From Acidimicrobiales bacterium (GTDB taxonomy: Bacteria; Actinomycetota; Acidimicrobiia; Acidimicrobiales; SKKL01), in assembly GCA_034521975.1 (NCBI GenBank), contig JAXHLR010000005.1, positions 310,001 through 374,000 of the forward strand: a stretch of 64,000 nucleotides of DNA, written 5' to 3'. The notes below the pieces were generated by a model, which was not told the origin of the DNA, did not search any database, and saw nothing but the letters and a program-made list of their open reading frames with translations. The translations under genes and the position numbers were made by a program. This document shows, in pieces, positions 26,743-33,818 of this stretch. Positions within the stretch are counted from its first letter, which is position 1, and the number at the start of each line of letters is the position of its first letter.

Positions 26743-28283
26743 CGCTCGATCCCGCGGCGCTCCAGGTCCTGATCTCGCGCCTCACCGGCGTGGCCGAGGA
26801 GATGGGCGCGGTGCTGCGTCGATCGGCGTTCAGCCCCAACATCAAGGAGCGGGCCGACTGCTCGGCCGCCCTCTTCACCGCCGACGGCGCGCTGCTGGTC
26901 CAGGCCGAGCACATCCCCGTCCACCTGGGCTCGATGCCGGCGAGTGTGCAGGCGGCGATCGACGCGTTCGGCGATCAGCTCTCACCCGGGGACCAGATCG
27001 TGCTCAACGATCCGTTCGCGGGTGGGACCCATCTCAACGACATCACCGTGGTGGCCCCCTGCTTCGTGGACGGGCGCCTGGTCGGTTTCGCCGCCAACCG
27101 TGCCCATCACGCCGATGTCGGAGGTTCGGCCCCCGGGTCGATCCCCGCCGATGCCACCGAGATCTACCAGGAGGGGTTGCGCATCCCGCCCACTCGCCTC
27201 GACGAGGGTCTGCGTGGTCTGCTGCTGGCCAACTCGCGGACTCCCATGGAGCGGGCCGGCGATCTGGACGCCCAGGTGGGGGCCAACGTCTTGGGCGTCG
27301 AGCGCCTGGCGCGGTTCGCCGACGCTCCGCTCGACGAGGTGATCGACTACGGCGAACGGCGGATGCGGGCGGCGCTGGCCGAGCTGCCCGACGGCACGTG
27401 GAGGTTCAGCGACGTCGTCGACTCGACCGGGGCCGCTGCCGACCAGCAGAGGCCCGCCCGCATCGTGGTCGCCGTGGAGGTGGTCGGCGACCGGGTGCGC
27501 TTCGACTTCACCGGGACCGATCCTCAGCGACGGGGAAACGTCAACGCCGTCGAAGCTGTGACCGTGTCGTCGGTGGCGTTCGCGCTCCGGGCGGTTCTCG
27601 ATCCCACGATTCCCGCGAACGGGGGAGCGTTCCGAGCGGTCGAGGTGGTCACCGTCGCAGGCAGCATCGTGGCCGCGCTCTCACCAGCGGCGGTCGGGGC
27701 CGGCAACGTGGAGGTCAGCCAGCGGGTGGCCGATGTGTGCTTCGGCGCGCTCGCCCAGGTGGTGCCCGACCGGGTCCCGGCAGCCTCGCAGGGAACGATG
27801 AACAACGTGCTGATCGGCGGCGCCGGGTGGGTGTACTACGAGACCGTCGGCGGCGGCCAGGGTGGTGGCCCGTCGGGTCCGGGGATGAGCGGTGTCCACA
27901 CCGCGATGACTAATACGAAGAACACACCGATCGAGGCACTGGAACGGGCGTTCCCCATGAGAGTGCTGCGCTATCGACTGCGCCGGGGAAGCGGCGGTAC
28001 CGGATGGTCTCCGGGCGGGGAGGGCATCGAGCGCGATCTGCAGATGCTGGAGGATGTGACCGTGAGCCTGATCACCGAGCGCCGTGTCAGCCAGCCGTGG
28101 GGTCTCGCTGGGGGCGAGCCAGGTGCGGTGGGGGAGAACTGGCTGCTGCCTGGGGGTGACGAGGCCCGAGCCGAGCGCCTCCCCGACAAGTGCACGCTCC
28201 GCCTCGCGACTGGCGACGTGCTGCGAATGCTGACGCCGGGCGGAGGCGGCTGGGGGAGGGCTACCGGAACGGGTTCCACCTGA
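26739..28283 (+). CDS. hydantoinase/oxoprolinase HyuB-like subunit
   Basis: 514 residues, HyuB family, with LVQAEHIPVHLGSMP, DQIVLNDPFAGGTHLNDITV and GGGQGGGPSGPGMSGVHTAMTNTKNTP as landmarks and the usual TPGGGGWG end. It overlaps hyuA and should act with it. The last 350 bp of its coding region (27906-28255) recur at 32168-32517 beyond a 3.9 kb island. After that block the present C-terminus (RATGTGST) is island-specific. The 3' end also overlaps the converging membrane-protein gene by 23 bp. Confidence 0.92.
   Translation: MTLDPAALQVLISRLTGVAEEMGAVLRRSAFSPNIKERADCSAALFTADGALLVQAEHIPVHLGSMPASVQAAIDAFGDQLSPGDQIVLNDPFAGGTHLNDITVVAPCFVDGRLVGFAANRAHHADVGGSAPGSIPADATEIYQEGLRIPPTRLDEGLRGLLLANSRTPMERAGDLDAQVGANVLGVERLARFADAPLDEVIDYGERRMRAALAELPDGTWRFSDVVDSTGAAADQQRPARIVVAVEVVGDRVRFDFTGTDPQRRGNVNAVEAVTVSSVAFALRAVLDPTIPANGGAFRAVEVVTVAGSIVAALSPAAVGAGNVEVSQRVADVCFGALAQVVPDRVPAASQGTMNNVLIGGAGWVYYETVGGGQGGGPSGPGMSGVHTAMTNTKNTPIEALERAFPMRVLRYRLRRGSGGTGWSPGGEGIERDLQMLEDVTVSLITERRVSQPWGLAGGEPGAVGENWLLPGGDEARAERLPDKCTLRLATGDVLRMLTPGGGGWGRATGTGST
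27906..28255 (+). repeat. 350-bp direct repeat, left copy (hyuB 3' end)
   Basis: This block matches 32168-32517 at constant offset 4262 with 9 mismatches counted by eye, no gaps. All nine fall at third codon positions and are synonymous in the hyuB frame. It forms the left edge of the island. Confidence 0.9.
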
Positions 28284-28758
28284 AGGTCACCTCGTCACGG
28301 ATCAGCTCAGCGAGGAAGGCATCGTGGTCGCGCAGCGGCGCAAGCTCGTCGTGAAGGTCAGCGATGTTCATTCCAGCGTCGTCGGACATTGCGGGTTGGC
28401 CCCACGCTTCGTTCATCAGCCTGCCAGCAATTCGACGGTGGTCTTCGACGGCGGTCCGATACCCGTCGTAGAGCTTCGGGGCTTCGGCCCCGATCCAGAT
28501 CGAGGCCTCGGTCAGTTCGCGTTGGATTGCCATTACCTCGGTCGAGATCCGACGTCGCTCCGCTTCTGGGTTGGACTCGTCCCGGCGGCGGATGACGTAG
28601 GGGTACTCGCGGTAGGAGGCGAGGGCACCTACGGCCTTCGCCAGTACCTCACGCTTGCGCAGTCGTCGTTCCGCCGCAGCGGTGAATGCTGGGCTGAGGA
28701 GAGCAACGAGGAGCGCGAACCCACCTGCGATGAGGGCCGGGACGTACGCCGGGTTCAT
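28261..28758 (-). CDS. one-helix membrane protein, candidate CBASS effector
   Basis: 165 residues. Residues 4-30 form a single hydrophobic helix (YVPALIAGGFALLVALLSPAF), followed by a basic stretch (RRLRKREV) and a helical, charged cytosolic domain ending TFRWNPFR. No known effector domain (nuclease, phospholipase, TIR, Cap15 barrel) is recognised. It is the third gene of an operon with ATGA overlaps behind a CD-NTase and an E2-like protein, the position an effector takes in CBASS. A membrane-damaging or membrane-anchored role is inferred. Its end overlaps hyuB tail to tail. Confidence 0.7.
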   Translation of the reverse strand: MNPAYVPALIAGGFALLVALLSPAFTAAAERRLRKREVLAKAVGALASYREYPYVIRRRDESNPEAERRRISTEVMAIQRELTEASIWIGAEAPKLYDGYRTAVEDHRRIAGRLMNEAWGQPAMSDDAGMNIADLHDELAPLRDHDAFLAELIRDEVTFRWNPFR

Positions 28759-29180
28759 GCTGCGACCTTCGGGCTGTGCGCCGCTTCGGGACCCAACCAC
28801 TCGCCGGTCTCTCGCCAATGGGCTTCTCTGTAGAGGTGGAGGGCGATGTGGTCGATGAGGTCGCCCAGCCCGTCGCCGAACACCCACCGGTTCGTCTCGG
28901 CATCATCGGGATGCCACATGCACAGATGGTCGTCCGGGTAGCGATGCGGGGACTCGTTGGGGCCGTCGACCTCGACGCGGACGAAGGTCGGAGCATCGGC
29001 CCGAAAGCTGATTGTCGCCGTCCGATCCTCGAAGTGGCCGAGGACGATTGGAACGATGTACTCGATGCCCTCGCCGCTACGATGCCGATGGAAGGGCAGG
29101 CGACGTGCTCGTGCGGCCAGTTCGAACCGAGCCCGTTCGGTGTCGTTACCGAACCACGGCCCGTGGTAGCGCTTCCTCAT
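28755..29180 (-). CDS. E2-like (ubiquitin-conjugating-fold) protein of CBASS type
   Basis: 141 residues. The candidate catalytic cysteine is Cys87 in SPHRYPDDHLCMWHPDD, the arrangement of bacterial E2-like proteins: a histidine, then L-C followed by an aromatic and histidine. The C-terminal block HIALHLYREAHWRETGEWLGPEAAH is also typical of them. No E1 or JAB gene is present, matching the short form of type II CBASS, where an E2 alone joins the cyclase C-terminus to a target. ATG 29180 overlaps the CD-NTase stop, and its own TGA overlaps the next ATG, so the three proteins are translationally coupled. Confidence 0.78.
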   Translation of the reverse strand: MRKRYHGPWFGNDTERARFELAARARRLPFHRHRSGEGIEYIVPIVLGHFEDRTATISFRADAPTFVRVEVDGPNESPHRYPDDHLCMWHPDDAETNRWVFGDGLGDLIDHIALHLYREAHWRETGEWLGPEAAHSPKVAA

Positions 29181-30169
29181 CCCCCGAACGACCGAGTGGT
29201 CTTGACCTGGCTGCCAGCACCTACGGCGATCCCGCTCGCCGTGTAGCGAGCACCTTCGTTTCCGCCTCGGAGTGAAGCGGAGATCGATGCCTGGGACTGG
29301 CGGTCGGCCGGCTCCAGGTAGTTCGGAAAGGCAGCGGCGATGAGGTCCTGCACCTCGTCGTCGTCGTCCGATTCGAGCGCCTTGGCCAATGAGGAAGCGA
29401 GAGCGGTCAGCCGGCTGACCACGATGGCTCGATCGATGAGCAGCTTGATTGGCGGCGACACATCGGCCGGGTCGGGCGTGAGGCGCTTGGCCAGGTCGGT
29501 CGCCCCGTAGTCGGCGATGGCATGAAGGGCCTCCGGGACACCCATGCCGGACTCGACGGCCGAGAGAGCGAGTGCCTCGAGGTTGAAGCTGCACAGGCCC
29601 GGCTGCGTCGGCTGCTTGTTCCACGTCTTGGCCAAGCGAATCGCTCGTGCCCGGGTCACCCGGAGCGCCTTCGGGCCGTCGGTGAGCAGCTCGGTGTGCC
29701 GTTCAGGATGAGAGGCATCCCAGCTGCCCGCATGGAGGTTCGGGATCCAGAGACCGACAGCGTTCTTCCGGGTGAGCCCGACGATGAGGTCGACGCTCGG
29801 CCCGTCAGGGAACTTCACTTCGATCGCTCGCTTCGTCAGCCGCGTCGACACATCCCATCCGTCGTCGTTGAGGTCGGAGCGAACCTTGCTGCGGACCTGC
29901 TCCACAGCGTGGCCTGGGCCGTCGTCGTCGCCGTCCGGTCCGAGCGCACTCCAGACTCGCCTGTCGAGCACGACCCCACAGTCGGCATCAGTGTCGTCGT
30001 TGGCCGTTCCGTGGGCGATCGAGCCGGAGCGATAGGTGCGAAGCGCTCCGTCGAAGGACCCGGCTGAAGACAAGACAGCGTCCCGGTGCTCGCGGGCAGT
30101 GTTCAGAGTGGTGTCGCTCGGAGCGACGTCGTCGCGGATCTGATCGAGCAGGTCATGAATCTTGGACAT
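29177..30169 (-). CDS. CD-NTase-like nucleotidyltransferase (CBASS cyclase)
   Basis: 330 residues. The nucleotidyltransferase core is visible as Gly49-Ser50 (RSGSIAHGT), the acidic pair at Asp61/Asp63 (DTDADCG) and a third Asp127 in PSVDLIVGL. Such enzymes make cyclic di- or trinucleotides on phage infection. The protein ends in VKTTRSFGG: a flexible tail with terminal Gly-Gly, as expected for a cyclase that is conjugated by the adjacent E2-like protein. ATG 30169 follows an AAGGA ribosome site. It heads the leftward operon cyclase-E2-membrane protein. The nucleotide product is not predictable. Confidence 0.83.
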   Translation of the reverse strand: MSKIHDLLDQIRDDVAPSDTTLNTAREHRDAVLSSAGSFDGALRTYRSGSIAHGTANDDTDADCGVVLDRRVWSALGPDGDDDGPGHAVEQVRSKVRSDLNDDGWDVSTRLTKRAIEVKFPDGPSVDLIVGLTRKNAVGLWIPNLHAGSWDASHPERHTELLTDGPKALRVTRARAIRLAKTWNKQPTQPGLCSFNLEALALSAVESGMGVPEALHAIADYGATDLAKRLTPDPADVSPPIKLLIDRAIVVSRLTALASSLAKALESDDDDEVQDLIAAAFPNYLEPADRQSQASISASLRGGNEGARYTASGIAVGAGSQVKTTRSFGG

Positions 30170-30346
30170 CAGCAGGTCCTTCAGGCGGTCATCGGATTAC
30201 AGGCGTGTGGTTTGCCTCGGGTGTCAGTATGCGGGCGGGGTGTGACATTCGACCTGGGGATATCCAGGCACGGCTTGTATCGTAGCTCTTGACGCAGGTA
30301 TGTCACTTGTGGCATTTATTAAGTCCTGCCCCAGGAGAACGGACTC
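30170..30346. promoter_or_regulatory. divergent regulatory region of the CBASS operon and HTH gene
   Basis: This AT-richer gap separates the cyclase gene (leftward) from the HTH gene (rightward). CCTGG-GGATAT-CCAGG (30253-30268) is a perfect inverted repeat and a candidate operator. TTGACG at 30289-30294 is a good -35 box for the HTH gene, with AT-rich -10 candidates near 30312-30320. The HTH protein is the obvious candidate to bind here; that is inference. Confidence 0.5.
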
Positions 30347-30790
30347 ATGCGAAACTCACCCGTGAACGTTGTCGACCCCGCCGACCTTGCTGATGACGAG
30401 CGCGAGAAGCTTCGTCACGTCGCCGAGGATGCTGCGACCAGCGGCAAGATCGATCTTGAGTCGCTCCCTGAGGCCGTACGAGCCCAGCTTCTGTTTGCGG
30501 TTGCTGCCTACTCGCGTGGCGAATCCGTCGCGGCAGTCGCCACCGGCAAGCCCCTGACCTCGAACGAGGCAGCGAAGCTGCTCGGCGTGTCACGCACCCA
30601 TCTGACACGCCTCTGCGAAGAAGGCCGCATCGAGAGCTTCCCCGTTGGCAACGCAGTGCGTGTCCCTGCCGACGAGGTCATGCGCATCTTGACCGAACGG
30701 GGCCGAGCCAAGACGCAGGCCCGTGAGGCTGTGGCCACCGCCGACGATCGTCGTCGCGCCCGAGCCGCACGCGCAGCCGGCCTCCAGTAG
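30347..30790 (+). CDS. HTH (excisionase-fold) protein, antitoxin- or regulator-like
   Basis: 147 residues. A helical N-terminal half is followed by a MerR/excisionase-type winged HTH (LTSNEAAKLLGVSRTHLTRLCEEGRIESFPVGNAVRVPADEVMRI) and a basic, Ala/Arg-rich tail. This architecture is common in antitoxins paired with PIN toxins, but no PIN gene follows; instead a DUF3039-like gene converges 10 bp away. Placed divergently from the cyclase, it may control the CBASS operon, or may be a relic antitoxin or island excision factor. ATG 30347 follows an AGGAGA site. Confidence 0.78.
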   Translation: MRNSPVNVVDPADLADDEREKLRHVAEDAATSGKIDLESLPEAVRAQLLFAVAAYSRGESVAAVATGKPLTSNEAAKLLGVSRTHLTRLCEEGRIESFPVGNAVRVPADEVMRILTERGRAKTQAREAVATADDRRRARAARAAGLQ

Positions 30791-30800
30791 TCCTGGCAGG

Positions 30801-31853
30801 TCAGGACTCGGATGAGCCCTTGAGACGTCGGAGTAGGTCGAGGTTCTCCTGGCAACTCGGACAAATGGGGAACTTCTCGTAGTCCCGGTGGGCAACGACG
30901 CTGGCACCGCAGATGGCGACGATCTCGATGCCGGTCGCGTACGCCAAGGTCACTGTGGACCCCTTCGCGAGGTGGCTGAAGTGCTCGGAGCCGTCGCTCA
31001 ATGGGTTGACCGGTGTCCAGGCGTCGCCGTTGGTCAGCAGATCGTCGAGCTCGGCGGAGGTGGCCATGTGCTCGACCCACTCCTCGGTCACATAGGTGAA
31101 CCAGGAGTGCGGTGAGTCGTCATTCCTGCGCGGCGGGAGGTAGTCCCAGTCATCGATGCTCTCGCGTCCGGGCACCATGGCAAGCACGTCCATGGGAAAG
31201 CGATCCTGGTGTTCGAACTGAGCGAACTCCCAGCTCAGCTCCAGCACGGCCATGCCGCCCTCGTCGGGCATGACTCTCATCGACAGCGTGGCACCAAACA
31301 CCTCGGCGTCGACCGTTGATCCACGGGATCGGGCGGCGGCAAGGAGAGCACCCAGGACCTGGCCGTGCGCCTCCCGTTCGACTCCACACTCGACCTCGTA
31401 GGCCTCTTCGAGTCGGCGGTAGCGTTCGTCGGCCTCGGTTGGGGCGATGGGCGACGAGTCCGTCGCGAACCGCTCGAGATCCCGGTAGAAGTCACCGGAC
31501 CCGTCGTCCTTGCGCCGACCGGCGGCGAGGAGCCACCAGATACCGTCGTCGTCTTGCCACAGCGCGGCACGGCGGTCGCCGGTCTTCACCTTGATCACGT
31601 GACGGTCTGTGATGGCCACGATCCGCTCTCGAGGTGCCGCGTCGTCGCTGGCGATCAGGTTCGCCTTGTCGAGGACAGGGTGCTCCGCGTCCACCAGGGA
31701 GCAAGGTAGGAGATGCGTGGGGTCGGCGCCCATGTCCTCGACGACCGTCCGAAGCGCCACTCGAAGCTCGTCCGGCCCTACCTCCAGCGCAAGGTCGTCG
31801 ACCAGACATCGGAGCGTGGGCCGCACCAGTCGTTTGTCGTCCGAATCCGTCAT
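30801..31853 (-). CDS. uncharacterised protein with DUF3039-like Cys tail
   Basis: 350 residues from ATG 31853. The C-terminal 60 residues (SEHFSHLAKGSTVTLAYATG...AICGASVV...FPICPSCQ) resemble DUF3039, with cysteines in ICG and CPSC that could bind zinc. The N-terminal part includes TDRHVIKVKTGDRRAALWQDDDGIWWLLAAGRRKDD, reminiscent of small RelE/HigB-like folds, then a long region without known motif. It converges with the HTH gene. It could be a toxin or second defence component of the island; no direct evidence. Confidence 0.6.
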   Translation of the reverse strand: MTDSDDKRLVRPTLRCLVDDLALEVGPDELRVALRTVVEDMGADPTHLLPCSLVDAEHPVLDKANLIASDDAAPRERIVAITDRHVIKVKTGDRRAALWQDDDGIWWLLAAGRRKDDGSGDFYRDLERFATDSSPIAPTEADERYRRLEEAYEVECGVEREAHGQVLGALLAAARSRGSTVDAEVFGATLSMRVMPDEGGMAVLELSWEFAQFEHQDRFPMDVLAMVPGRESIDDWDYLPPRRNDDSPHSWFTYVTEEWVEHMATSAELDDLLTNGDAWTPVNPLSDGSEHFSHLAKGSTVTLAYATGIEIVAICGASVVAHRDYEKFPICPSCQENLDLLRRLKGSSES

Positions 31854-32068
31854 CGCTCGCTCCAGCTCGCAGCCGCATGGCCACGTCGATGATGCCCGAC
31901 ACAGTGGCGTGAGCCGCTGACCCTGGCCGTAGACAAGTGTCCGCCTCACGCATTGCACTCAGTCGACGCGTGCGTCGAGCCATGGCTGGTTCAGCTGCAG
32001 GTAGTACCTGGATCCACACCGCAATGGCCGACGCAGATCAAGTTGACTGCTGATTGGTGGCGGGAGTT
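31854..32068. other. island right-hand non-coding stretch
   Basis: No convincing gene in either direction. The sequence is AT-richer than its surroundings and presumably carries the promoter of the leftward gene at 30801-31853. It leads into the tandem 32-bp repeats and the second hyuB 3' copy. Confidence 0.5.
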
Positions 32069-32100
32069 CCTGGCCAGTCGGGAATTCACACGTGCATGAC
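32069..32100 (+). repeat. 32-bp tandem repeat, copy 1
   Basis: A 32-bp unit beginning CCTGGCCAGTCGGGAATTCA recurs 72 bp downstream with one mismatch. In frame it encodes PGQSGIHTCMT, a HyuB family motif. Confidence 0.85.
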
Positions 32101-32140
32101 CAACGCTGTCGACGAAGGACACCAGTCGGTGGTGGGCGTG

Positions 32141-32172
32141 CCTGGCCAGTCGGGAATTCATACGTGCATGAC
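32141..32172 (+). repeat. 32-bp tandem repeat, copy 2
   Basis: Second copy of the unit at 32069-32100, running directly into the right-hand 350-bp hyuB repeat. It marks the right edge of the island. Confidence 0.85.
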
Positions 32173-32517
32173 AAATACGAAGAACACACCGATCGAGGCA
32201 CTGGAACGGGCGTTCCCCATGAGAGTGCTGCGCTATCGACTGCGCCGGGGGAGCGGCGGTACCGGATGGTCTCCGGGCGGGGAGGGCATCGAGCGCGATC
32301 TGCAGATGCTGGAGGACGTGACCGTGAGCCTGATCACCGAGCGCCGTGTCAGCCAGCCGTGGGGTCTCGCTGGGGGCGAGCCCGGTGCGGTGGGGGAGAA
32401 CTGGCTACTGCCTGGGGGTGACGAGGCCCGAGCCGAGCGCCTGCCCGACAAGTGCACGCTCCGCCTCGCGACTGGCGACGTGCTGCGAATGCTGACGCCC
32501 GGCGGCGGCGGGTGGGG
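32168..32517 (+). repeat. 350-bp direct repeat, right copy (hyuB 3' end)
   Basis: Partner of 27906-28255. Similarity stops sharply after the TGGGG of the GGGGWG codons; the sequence beyond is unrelated in the two copies. Confidence 0.9.
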
Positions 32518-32605
32518 CCCATCAGTGCGGTCTGGCGATCTCTGACCGTCCGAACGAGTCGTGCGGCTCTACGCCAACTGGGAGCAGGCTGGTAGGCTCA
32601 TCCCA

Positions 32606-32842
32606 ATGGAAGCTACCGTTGACGAGGTCGGTCGGATCGTGGTCCCCAAGGCCTTGCGAGACAGGCTGCGGCTCACGCCAGGCATGAAGGTCGATGTCAG
32701 CGAATACGGGGACGGGCTGCACATCACTCCAGTGAGCCGTACTGCTCGACTCGAGGATCGCGATGGGCGCCTCGTTGCCGTCGCGGAAACACCTGTCACC
32801 GATGACGACGTGTTGGCGCTGGTCGACGCCGGCCGTCGATGA
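32606..32842 (+). CDS. vapB: AbrB-type VapB antitoxin (pair 2)
   Basis: 78 residues. The N-terminus EATVDEVGRIVVPKALRDRLRLTPGMKVDVSEYGDGLHI is a SpoVT-AbrB swapped-hairpin DNA-binding domain; the C-terminal 30 residues would cover the toxin. ATG 32606 starts the domain. Its TGA overlaps the ATG of the PIN gene, the standard coupled antitoxin-toxin order. It lies just outside the island's right repeat. Confidence 0.88.
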   Translation: MEATVDEVGRIVVPKALRDRLRLTPGMKVDVSEYGDGLHITPVSRTARLEDRDGRLVAVAETPVTDDDVLALVDAGRR

Positions 32843-33249
32843 CCGAGGTGGTCCTGGACACCAGCGTGGCTGTCCCGTTGCTCGTGACCTCGCATGTCGC
32901 TCACCGAGCTGTCGGTGCGTCGCTCGGCGATCGGTCGGCCGCGCTCGCCGGGCATGCCTTGCACGAGACGTACGCGGTCCTCACTCGGCTACCGGGCGAC
33001 GCACGTGTCGCCCCGGCGGACGCTGTCCGTCTCCTGCGGGAGCGATTCGAGCCGGCGGCGCTCCTCGATGCCAAGTCGGTTCGCTCGGCCCCAGCCGTCC
33101 TTGCCGGTGCCGGCGTCGCAGGCGGAGCCACCTACGACGGGTTGGTCGCCCTTGCTGCGCTGTCGGCGGGCGTTCCGCTCGCAAGCCGGGATCGACGCGC
33201 GCTGAGCACCTACCGCCTCCTGGGTGTGTCGGTAGAGACGTTCGGTTGA
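32839..33249 (+). CDS. vapC: VapC PIN-domain toxin (pair 2)
   Basis: 136 residues. Acidic PIN residues Asp7 (VVLDTSVAVPLL), Glu43, Asp100 (GATYDGLVALAAL) and Asp118 (ASRDRRA) are all present, so the ribonuclease site is complete. It overlaps its antitoxin gene by 4 bp. RNA target unknown. Confidence 0.88.
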   Translation: MTEVVLDTSVAVPLLVTSHVAHRAVGASLGDRSAALAGHALHETYAVLTRLPGDARVAPADAVRLLRERFEPAALLDAKSVRSAPAVLAGAGVAGGATYDGLVALAALSAGVPLASRDRRALSTYRLLGVSVETFG

Positions 33250-33298
33250 GCACAGCCGGTCCGTCACCGGCTCTGGCGAACCATGTTGACAAAGGTTT

Positions 33299-33631
33299 GT
33301 GGCCGACACCATCGTCGAGGACCCTGGTGGAGACTCCGACCGGCCGCGCGAGGAGCCAGCTGACTCGACACGGAGCGACCACCGGCGACGCAACAGCGGT
33401 TGGTTGGCTCGCTTCGTCGGCCTCGTCATCGGGGGGATCGTCCTCAGCGGTGCACTGCTGCTGTGGATCGTGGTCTCGGTCGGTGAGCCATCCGAGTTCA
33501 GGGCACCCGAGACGGGGAGCCTGCTCGGCTCGACCGGTTCGTGTTCGCGAGCCAGTGTGATTGCAAAGTGCAGCGAGCGCGCTAGCGTTTTGCGACATGA
33601 AGATCCTCTACCTTCGAAACGTCCCGGATGA
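33299..33631 (+). CDS. possible small single-helix membrane protein
   Basis: 110 residues from GTG 33299 after an AAAGG site. A charged N-terminus precedes one hydrophobic helix ([27 protein letters not shown]). The last 12 codons overlap the start of the next antitoxin gene, and no family is recognised. It may be real or a chance frame; an earlier natural end is not visible. Confidence 0.35.
   Translation: MADTIVEDPGGDSDRPREEPADSTRSDHRRRNSGWLARFVGLVIGGIVLSGALLLWIVVSVGEPSEFRAPETGSLLGSTGSCSRASVIAKCSERASVLRHEDPLPSKRPG
33561..33588 (+). promoter_or_regulatory. candidate promoter of vapBC pair 3
   Basis: TTGCAA (33561-33566) and TAGCGT (33583-33588), 16 bp apart, lie just before the antitoxin ATG at 33597. 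The palindromes AGCGCGCT and CGCTAGCG between and over the boxes could serve as autoregulatory operator. No room remains for a leader, so the transcript would be leaderless or nearly so. Confidence 0.4.
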
Positions 33632-33818
33632 GGTCGGCGAGCGGCTCGAACGATTGGCTGCCCGTGAGGGGCTGTCGGTCTCCGCGTTCGCGACCCGCGA
33701 GCTGGCCGTCGTCGCCCGCCGGGCCGACAATCCCGCCCTGCTTGCGGACCTTCCCGACCTGGGTGTGGATGCGGCGGTCACCGTCGGCGATGTCGAGGCT
33801 GGTCGCGGCGAGCGGTGA
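33597..33818 (+). CDS. vapB: ribbon-helix-helix antitoxin (pair 3)
   Basis: 73 residues. [36 protein letters not shown] is a FitA/VapB-type ribbon-helix-helix DNA-binding domain, followed by a short toxin-binding tail. The stop overlaps the GTG of the PIN gene. This antitoxin fold differs from pairs 1 and 2, so the three vapBC sets are not duplicates of each other. Confidence 0.88.
   Translation: MKILYLRNVPDEVGERLERLAAREGLSVSAFATRELAVVARRADNPALLADLPDLGVDAAVTVGDVEAGRGER

Larger units (their letters stand above)
28256..32167. mobile_element. 3.9 kb defence island inserted at the hyuB 3' end
   Basis: The segment lies between two 350-bp copies of the hyuB 3' coding region. It holds a three-gene CBASS-like operon (minus), an HTH protein (plus) and a DUF3039-like protein (minus), with AT-richer stretches near 30230-30330 and 31860-32060. 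Duplication of a gene's 3' end at both edges is the mark of site-specific integration or homologous exchange. No integrase or transposase is visible, so the mechanism and whether it is still mobile are unknown. Confidence 0.7.
32054..32545 (+). pseudogene. displaced C-terminal part of a HyuB gene
   Basis: The open frame encodes the last 117 residues of HyuB (TNTKNTP to TPGGGGWG), identical in amino acids to the copy in the intact hyuB, then a different tail (PSVRSGDL). In front are two tandem copies of PGQSGIHTCMTN, the same HyuB segment (PGMSGVHTAMTN in the intact gene) written with other codons. There is no HyuB N-terminus and only a weak TTG start, so it is a fragment, not a working subunit. 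Confidence 0.8.

Noticed and set aside
28256-32167. Insertion sequence or prophage as the carrier of the island
   Set aside because: No transposase, integrase, terminal inverted repeats or phage structural gene could be found in either strand.
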